Of a DNA stretch of 64,000 nt, positions 59,741 to 64,000 are shown in pieces (position 1 is the stretch's first letter; every line of letters begins with the position of its first letter). This stretch comes from DATMER01 sp963741305 (GTDB lineage Bacteria; Acidobacteriota; Thermoanaerobaculia; Multivoradales; UBA5704): assembly GCA_963741305.1 (NCBI GenBank), contig CAVUHL010000003.1:4836001-4900000 (forward strand), read 5' to 3'. The notes under the pieces were generated by a model, which made no database searches, had not been told where the DNA came from, and saw only the letters and a list, made by a program, of their open reading frames with translations. Made by a program: the position numbers and the translations under genes.

Positions 59741-60596
59741 GGGCTTTTCTTCCGCTCCTTCTCTTCGCTCTCGCGCTCCGCTCGGGCTCAGGTAGAGGAT
59801 GAACAATCCCTGGGCAAGTACCCATGAAGTCTAGCATAATCCGGTAGATCGCCAGGAACTCCGCCATCCCCAGCTCCTCCCCCCGCACCTTCTCCGGCAG
59901 CCCCACCGCGGACAGCACCGCCTCCGCCCGCTCGCGGCCCCAGCCCGCGGCGAGGGCGTTGCGAAGAGTCTTGCGCCGCTGGTTGAAGGCTAGGCGGATG
60001 ACCGCTATGAGCTCTGGCATCTGCGCAGGTGGCAGCGGCGGTGGCTGCAGCTCGAGGCCCACGAAGCCCCCCTCCACCTTGGGCGGTGGATTGAAGCTCC
60101 CCCGGCGGACCCGGCCCAGGAGACGGGCACGGGCGTAGGCGGCAACCAGCAGGCTCAAAGATCCATAGGCGTCGTCCCCGGGGCGCGCCACCAGCCGGTC
60201 GGCCACCTCTTTCTGAACCAGGAAGGCAGCCTTGAGGACGCGGTCGTGGTGCGGGAGCATCCGCTCGATGATGACGGTTGCCACGTTGTAGGGCAGGTTC
60301 CCGGCGGCCAGGGTAGGCGCAGGCAGCCGGCCCCAATCAATCTCCAGGGCATCCTCGACGACCAGCCTCAGATCGGGCAGACGGCGATGGAGGACCGCCG
60401 CCCATTCGAGGTCCAGCTCCCATCCCCAGACCCGCGCTCCCGCGGACAGCAGCTCCGCGGTGAGCACCCCTCCTCCCGGACCGATCTCCAGGACCCGCTG
60501 CCCCGCGGGCTCCAGGAAATGGATCAGGGGCCGGCAGAGCGCCCCGTCGGTGAGATGGTGCTGGCCTAGGGATTTTTTGAGGGAGGGACCGCGCAC
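59670..60596 (-). CDS. rsmA: 16S rRNA dimethyladenosine methyltransferase RsmA
   Basis: A Rossmann-fold SAM methylase starting at GTG 60596. KKSLGQHHLTD near the N-terminus, VLEIGPGGGVLT (SAM), GWELD, GNLPYNVAT (motif IV, NLPY) and SFNPPPKVEG are KsgA/RsmA hallmarks. It dimethylates two adenines near the 3' end of 16S rRNA, a late ribosome-assembly check. The last 45 residues beyond FLAIYRIML are a basic extension that overlaps the ftsK start; shorter homologues end near that point. Confidence 0.96.
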   Translation of the reverse strand: MRGPSLKKSLGQHHLTDGALCRPLIHFLEPAGQRVLEIGPGGGVLTAELLSAGARVWGWELDLEWAAVLHRRLPDLRLVVEDALEIDWGRLPAPTLAAGNLPYNVATVIIERMLPHHDRVLKAAFLVQKEVADRLVARPGDDAYGSLSLLVAAYARARLLGRVRRGSFNPPPKVEGGFVGLELQPPPLPPAQMPELIAVIRLAFNQRRKTLRNALAAGWGRERAEAVLSAVGLPEKVRGEELGMAEFLAIYRIMLDFMGTCPGIVHPLPEPERSARAKRRSGRKAHVPGRDQGDQGSRAADDLPGEGE

Positions 60597-60612
60597 GGCA
60601 GGACGCTATCAC

Positions 60613-60665
60613 CTCACCCCCTGTCCCCCTCTCCCGTGGGGGGAGAGGGGGACAGGGGGTGAGGT
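60613..60665. repeat. Perfect 24-bp-arm hairpin between rsmA and moxR
   Basis: Left arm 60613-60636 (CCTCACCCCCTGTCCCC and on) and right arm 60642-60665 pair with no mismatch around a 5-nt loop. Similar in style to elements A and B (CCTCACCCCC ends) but shorter and different in the interior. It lies in a divergent region, so it is not a simple terminator. Confidence 0.85.
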
Positions 60666-60795
60666 TCTGTGCCAAATTGGCCGCCGCGGAACCCGCCACC
60701 CTCCGGAAACGGCGCGTTTCCCGCAGCTGCAAGGGGGGCAACGTCAACAACTTACGTGGCACTTGCCTTGCACTTCAGGGTCCCCGGGAGTGCCT

Positions 60796-61785
60796 ATGGA
60801 ACTGGATGTCTCAACCCTGAACCGGGACGTGGAGCGCGAGACGCTCACCCTCAAGCGCATCGAGGCCGAGCTGCGCAAGGTGATCGTCGGGCAGGACTAT
60901 CTGCTCGACCGGTTGCTGGTCGGACTGCTCGCGCGCGGCCACGTGCTCATCGAGGGAGTCCCCGGGCTGGCCAAGACCCTGGCGGTCAAGACCCTGGCCC
61001 AGACCCTTCACGTCGACACCCAGCGCATCCAGTTCACCCCGGACCTGCTGCCCGCCGACCTCGTCGGCACGCTGATCTACGACCAGCGCAGCGGGGACTT
61101 CCTCCCCCGTAAAGGTCCCATTTTCACCCATCTGCTCCTCGCGGACGAGATCAACCGCGCTCCGGCCAAGGTGCAGTCGGCGCTGCTCGAATCCATGGAG
61201 GAGCGCCAGGTCACCCTCGGCGACCGGACCTGGCCGCTGCCCGAGCCGTTCATGGTGCTCGCCACCCAGAACCCCATCGAGCAGGAGGGGACCTACCCTC
61301 TCGCCGAGGCCCAGATCGACCGCTTCATGATGAAGCTCAGGGTCAACTACCCGAGCCGGTCCGAGGAGAGCGAGATCCTCGACCGCATGCTCGTCGACCA
61401 TGGGCTCAAAGCCTCCCCGGTCGTGGACCGCGATCATCTCCTTTCCCTCCGCGGCGTGGTGGACCAGGTCTACCTCGACGCCAAGATGAAGGGGTACATC
61501 CTCGACCTGGTCATGGCGACCCGCGATCCGCGCGCGGCCGGCCTGCGCGAGTTGGTGGACCTGATCGCTTTCGGCGCCTCGCCCCGCGCCACCCTGTTCC
61601 TCGCCCGGGCCGCCAAGGCCATGGCCCTGGTGCGCGGACGCGGCTATGTCATCCCCGAGGACGTCAAGGAGCTTGCCGCCGACGTCCTGCGCCATCGCAT
61701 CATCCTGACCTACGAGGCCGAGGCCGAGGAGGTCACCTCCGACGCCGTCGTGGCCAAGCTCCTCGACCGCATCCGGGTGCCCTAG
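60796..61785 (+). CDS. MoxR-family AAA+ ATPase
   Basis: A 329-residue AAA+ protein starting at ATG 60796. GVPGLAKT is Walker A, LLLADEINRAPAKVQSALLE Walker B and sensor region, NPIEQEGTYPLAEAQIDRF the insertion. MoxR proteins act as chaperones that insert metal or prepare von Willebrand factor A proteins. Operon order moxR-DUF58-BatD-like-BatA is the classical Bat/aerotolerance-type arrangement. A weak Shine-Dalgarno-like GGGAG lies 5 nt before the ATG. Confidence 0.93.
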   Translation: MELDVSTLNRDVERETLTLKRIEAELRKVIVGQDYLLDRLLVGLLARGHVLIEGVPGLAKTLAVKTLAQTLHVDTQRIQFTPDLLPADLVGTLIYDQRSGDFLPRKGPIFTHLLLADEINRAPAKVQSALLESMEERQVTLGDRTWPLPEPFMVLATQNPIEQEGTYPLAEAQIDRFMMKLRVNYPSRSEESEILDRMLVDHGLKASPVVDRDHLLSLRGVVDQVYLDAKMKGYILDLVMATRDPRAAGLRELVDLIAFGASPRATLFLARAAKAMALVRGRGYVIPEDVKELAADVLRHRIILTYEAEAEEVTSDAVVAKLLDRIRVP

Positions 61786-61805
61786 GCCCCTCGCGAGGCA
61801 GCCCG

Positions 61806-62747
61806 ATGTTCGGTCTCTTCGCAAAGCGCAAGCCGCCAGCAGAAGCAGCGGTATCAGCGGCATCCCGCACCTCCCGCCTGCCCGCGGAGCTGCTCAAGAA
61901 GGTCCGGTGCATCGAGATCGCCACGAACCGCCTTGTGGACCAGGGGGTCGCGGGCGACTACCACTCGGTCTTCAAGGGCCTCGGCATGGAGTTCGCCGAG
62001 GTGCGCCCCTATCAGCCGGGCGACGACATCCGCACCCTGGACTGGAACGTCACCGCCCGCATGGGCTCCCCCTTCGTCAAGAAGTATGTCGAGGAGCGCG
62101 ACCTCACCATCTTCCTGGTAATCGACGTCTCGGGCAGCCTCTCCTACGGCTCGCGGGCGATCCTCAAGCGCGAGCTGGCAGCGGAGATCGCGGCCCTCCT
62201 CTCGTTCGCGGCCCTGCGCAACCAGGACAGGGTGGGCGCGGCCCTGGTGAGCGACCGGCTGGAGCTGTTCCTCTCCCCTCAGCGCCGGCGCACCCATGTG
62301 CTGCGCCTGGTGCGCGAGGTGCTCGACCGCCCCTCACGCGGAGGGACCGACCTGGAGAGCGGGCTGCAGGCCGTGCTCTCCACCCTCAAGAGGCGCTCCG
62401 TCCTCTTCGTCATCTCGGATTTCGTGGACACCCCCTGCACCAAGGCGCTCAAGTCCGCCGCGGCCCGGCACGACCTGATCATCATGGAGATCGTGGACCC
62501 GCGGGACATGGAGCTCCCGAACGTGGGGCCCGTGGTGCTTCGAGACGCCGAGACCGGCGAGGTCGGCGTGGTGGACGGCAAGCGCATGGCGCGCAAGCAC
62601 GCCGAGCGCCGGCAGGCGGAGCGGGGGGAGCTCTCCCGGTTGACCAAGCGGCTGGGGGTCGATCACCTGGAGCTGCGCACGGACCGGCCTTATCTCCAGA
62701 CGCTCGTGGCCTTCTTCGACCAGCGGCGGAAGAGGATGCGGCGGTGA
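61806..62747 (+). CDS. DUF58-domain protein of the MoxR operon
   Basis: A 313-residue protein with GLGMEFAEVRPYQPGDDIRTLDWNVTARMG in blocks, the DUF58 signature, then VIDVSGSLSYGS, a vWA-like metal site (DxSxS). Lower hydrophobicity than BatA; no membrane helix. DUF58 proteins accompany MoxR and vWA proteins. Starts 20 nt after moxR. Confidence 0.9.
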   Translation: MFGLFAKRKPPAEAAVSAASRTSRLPAELLKKVRCIEIATNRLVDQGVAGDYHSVFKGLGMEFAEVRPYQPGDDIRTLDWNVTARMGSPFVKKYVEERDLTIFLVIDVSGSLSYGSRAILKRELAAEIAALLSFAALRNQDRVGAALVSDRLELFLSPQRRRTHVLRLVREVLDRPSRGGTDLESGLQAVLSTLKRRSVLFVISDFVDTPCTKALKSAAARHDLIIMEIVDPRDMELPNVGPVVLRDAETGEVGVVDGKRMARKHAERRQAERGELSRLTKRLGVDHLELRTDRPYLQTLVAFFDQRRKRMRR

Positions 62748-62750
62748 GAG

Positions 62751-62994
62751 GCCCTCACCCCCCGGCCCCCTCTCCCGGTCCCCCGAGCACACCCGCCCCG
62801 GGCGAGGGGGAGACTTACTCGGGCAGGTCCGGGATGAACGGGCCTTTCTTGGCGATCCCGTTTTCCCCCTCCCGGGAGGGGGCAAGCCCCTCCCCTACGA
62901 AAAACAGCATTGGGTCGGTGGCTGGTGCAAGTCTCCCCCTCTCCCGGGGCGGGTGTGCTCGGGGGACCGGGAGAGGGGGTTGGGGGGTGAGGGC
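62751..62994. repeat. Inverted-repeat element B (66-bp arms, MITE-like)
   Basis: Left arm 62751-62816 (GCCCTCACCCCCCGGCCCCC and on, to GAGACTT) and right arm 62929-62994 pair with three mismatches; a 112-bp centre contains CCCCCTCCCGGGAGGGGG. The same arm sequence is in element A at 38495-38656. It starts 3 nt after the DUF58 stop, and its right arm contains the GTG start codon (62987-62989) of the next gene. Confidence 0.9.
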
Positions 62995-63904
62995 TCTTTT
63001 CCTCCTCCTCGCCACCACCTCCGCCTCCGCCCAGACCGTACAGGTAACCCTCTCGCCCAACCAGCCGACCGTGGGCGACCGGATCGCGGCCACGATCACC
63101 CTGCAGGTAGAGGCAGGAGCCCTGGCCGCCGAGCCGCGCTTCCCCACCTGGAAAGCGACCTGGGGCGAGGCCGAGGTCGTCGAAAAGGGCAAGCCCGAGA
63201 AGGTGTCGGAAACCACCTGGCGGCAGAGGCTGGTCCTGGCGGCGTTCCGCACCGGGCAAGTCCCGCTGCCGCCCGTCCAGATCGCGGTGCCTTTCCGGGA
63301 CCGGACCGTCCAGGCCGCGACTCCTGCCGGGCTCTCCCTGGACGTGCGCTCGGTCCTCCCCAAGGGGGAGAAGAACCCCCAGCTCAAGCGGGAGAGGCCG
63401 CCGGTCTCCCTCCCAATCGGCGAGGCTTTCTGGTGGACCCTGGGCGCGATGTCCCTGGTCTGCGCGATCCTCGGGCTGCTCCTGTTCCGTCGGCGGAAAG
63501 AGCCCAATGAGGAGGACACCGCGCGGCCCGAGCTGGCGCCCTTTGAGGAGCTGACCACGATCCTGGACCGCCTGGCCTCAGAGGGCTCGGGCTCGGCCGT
63601 CCGGCTGCACACCTCGCTCAGCCTCGCCTTCCGGCGCTACCTGGCGCGGACGCTCGACTTCCCCGCCGAAGAGCGCACGACCAGCGAGATCCACCGCTCC
63701 CTCCTGAGCGGACGCCTCCCCGCGCCGATGGTGCGCCAGGCGGTCGAGCTGCTGCGCTCCTGCGACCTCGTCAAGTTCGCGCGCCTGGAGGTGGACGAGG
63801 ACCTCTCCCGGCAGAGGATCGATACCGCCCGGCGCGTCGCGGGTGAGGTCGAGGAGCGCTTGCGCGCGATAACCCCGGCGGTGCCCCTGGAGAGGGCAGG
63901 ATGA
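62987..63904 (+). CDS. BatD-like membrane protein of the Bat/MoxR operon
   Basis: A 305-residue protein starting at GTG 62987 inside the right arm of the repeat element. Signal segment RALFLLLATTSASAQ, then a beta-rich periplasmic part (VQVTLSPNQPTVGDRIAATI in blocks, a BatD-like opening), a transmembrane helix (ALGAMSLVCAILGLLLF region), and a cytoplasmic helical tail (LTTILDRLASEGSGSAVRLH ...). The domain order is BatD-like. The stop overlaps the next start (ATGA). Confidence 0.75.
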   Translation: MRALFLLLATTSASAQTVQVTLSPNQPTVGDRIAATITLQVEAGALAAEPRFPTWKATWGEAEVVEKGKPEKVSETTWRQRLVLAAFRTGQVPLPPVQIAVPFRDRTVQAATPAGLSLDVRSVLPKGEKNPQLKRERPPVSLPIGEAFWWTLGAMSLVCAILGLLLFRRRKEPNEEDTARPELAPFEELTTILDRLASEGSGSAVRLHTSLSLAFRRYLARTLDFPAEERTTSEIHRSLLSGRLPAPMVRQAVELLRSCDLVKFARLEVDEDLSRQRIDTARRVAGEVEERLRAITPAVPLERAG

Positions 63905-64000
63905 TCACGGGTACCTTCCCTCACGTGGCGAGCCCGGCCTGGCTCCTTCTGCTCGCGGCGCTCCCGCTGCTCGCCTGGTTGCATCACCGCCGGTACGACC
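63901..64000 (+). CDS. BatA-like vWA protein, 5' fragment
   Basis: Only the first 33 codons are inside the window: MITGTFPHVASPAWLLLLAALPLLAWLHHRRYD in pieces, i.e. a short polar start and a membrane helix. This N-terminus (FxSPAWLLLLAxLPLL) is typical of BatA/von Willebrand factor A membrane proteins that follow BatD and MoxR genes. The rest lies outside. Confidence 0.75.
   Translation, partial: MITGTFPHVASPAWLLLLAALPLLAWLHHRRYD

Overview
The window reads as chromosomal DNA of a high-GC, diderm, LPS-making bacterium, most likely an Acidobacteriota member of the Thermoanaerobaculia type. This is an inference from gene content: a Kdo operon and Tat genes, a Ser/Thr kinase with TPRs next to a TIGR02999-like ECF sigma factor, CHAT-TPR and S8 protease genes, and a secreted protein ending in a PCRLLDTR-type domain. 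No rRNA or other taxonomic marker is present.

Layout. 1-8.0 kb: 3' half of a BREX-1 phage-defence operon (pglX, frameshifted and cut by the window edge; pglZ; brxL), then a remnant-like antitoxin ORF. 8.2-21.6 kb: accessory region with a tiny repeat-bearing exported peptide, a TPR protein, a CHAT-TPR caspase-like protease divergent from an intracellular-type subtilisin across a strongly structured leader, an SDR enzyme, and a LysM/peptidoglycan-binding, unknown, MBL-fold cassette. 21.7-32.5 kb: large secreted sialidase-like/PKD protein, amidotransferase-like plus ATP-grasp pair (ligase frameshifted), MazEF-like pair, tRNA-Phe, TusA, a PLC-like secreted protein, kinase-TPR and sigma factor. 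32.5-36.9 kb: partly AT-richer patch with an HNH protein coupled to a 48-residue exported peptide, a small RHH-like protein and unknowns. 36.9-45.9 kb: purH, LolA-like, YajQ, polyprenyl synthase, a Fic module, and two membrane/lipoprotein genes. 45.9-53.4 kb: kdsB-pyrG-kdsA-kdsD-kdsC-acyltransferase-sulfatase-like, a coherent Kdo/lipid A operon in which PyrG can supply CTP for CMP-Kdo. 53.3-64 kb: tatA-tatC, ctpA, a VapBC pair, ftsK, rsmA, and a moxR-DUF58-BatD-like-BatA operon running off the edge.

Three things stand out. First, three unrelated-sequence tandem arrays share one architecture: a 21-bp period, each unit a short hairpin, each array lying between the 3' ends of convergent genes. 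Second, an antitoxin-fic islet of 954 bp is bracketed by a 78-bp direct repeat that runs exactly from the stop codon of one neighbour to the stop codon of the other, implying insertion at a tail-to-tail gene overlap. Third, several genes have a -10-like hexamer 5-9 nt before the start codon, suggesting leaderless transcripts. Three apparent single-base frameshifts (pglX, the ATP-grasp gene, the 34.4 kb gene) may be real or assembly indels.
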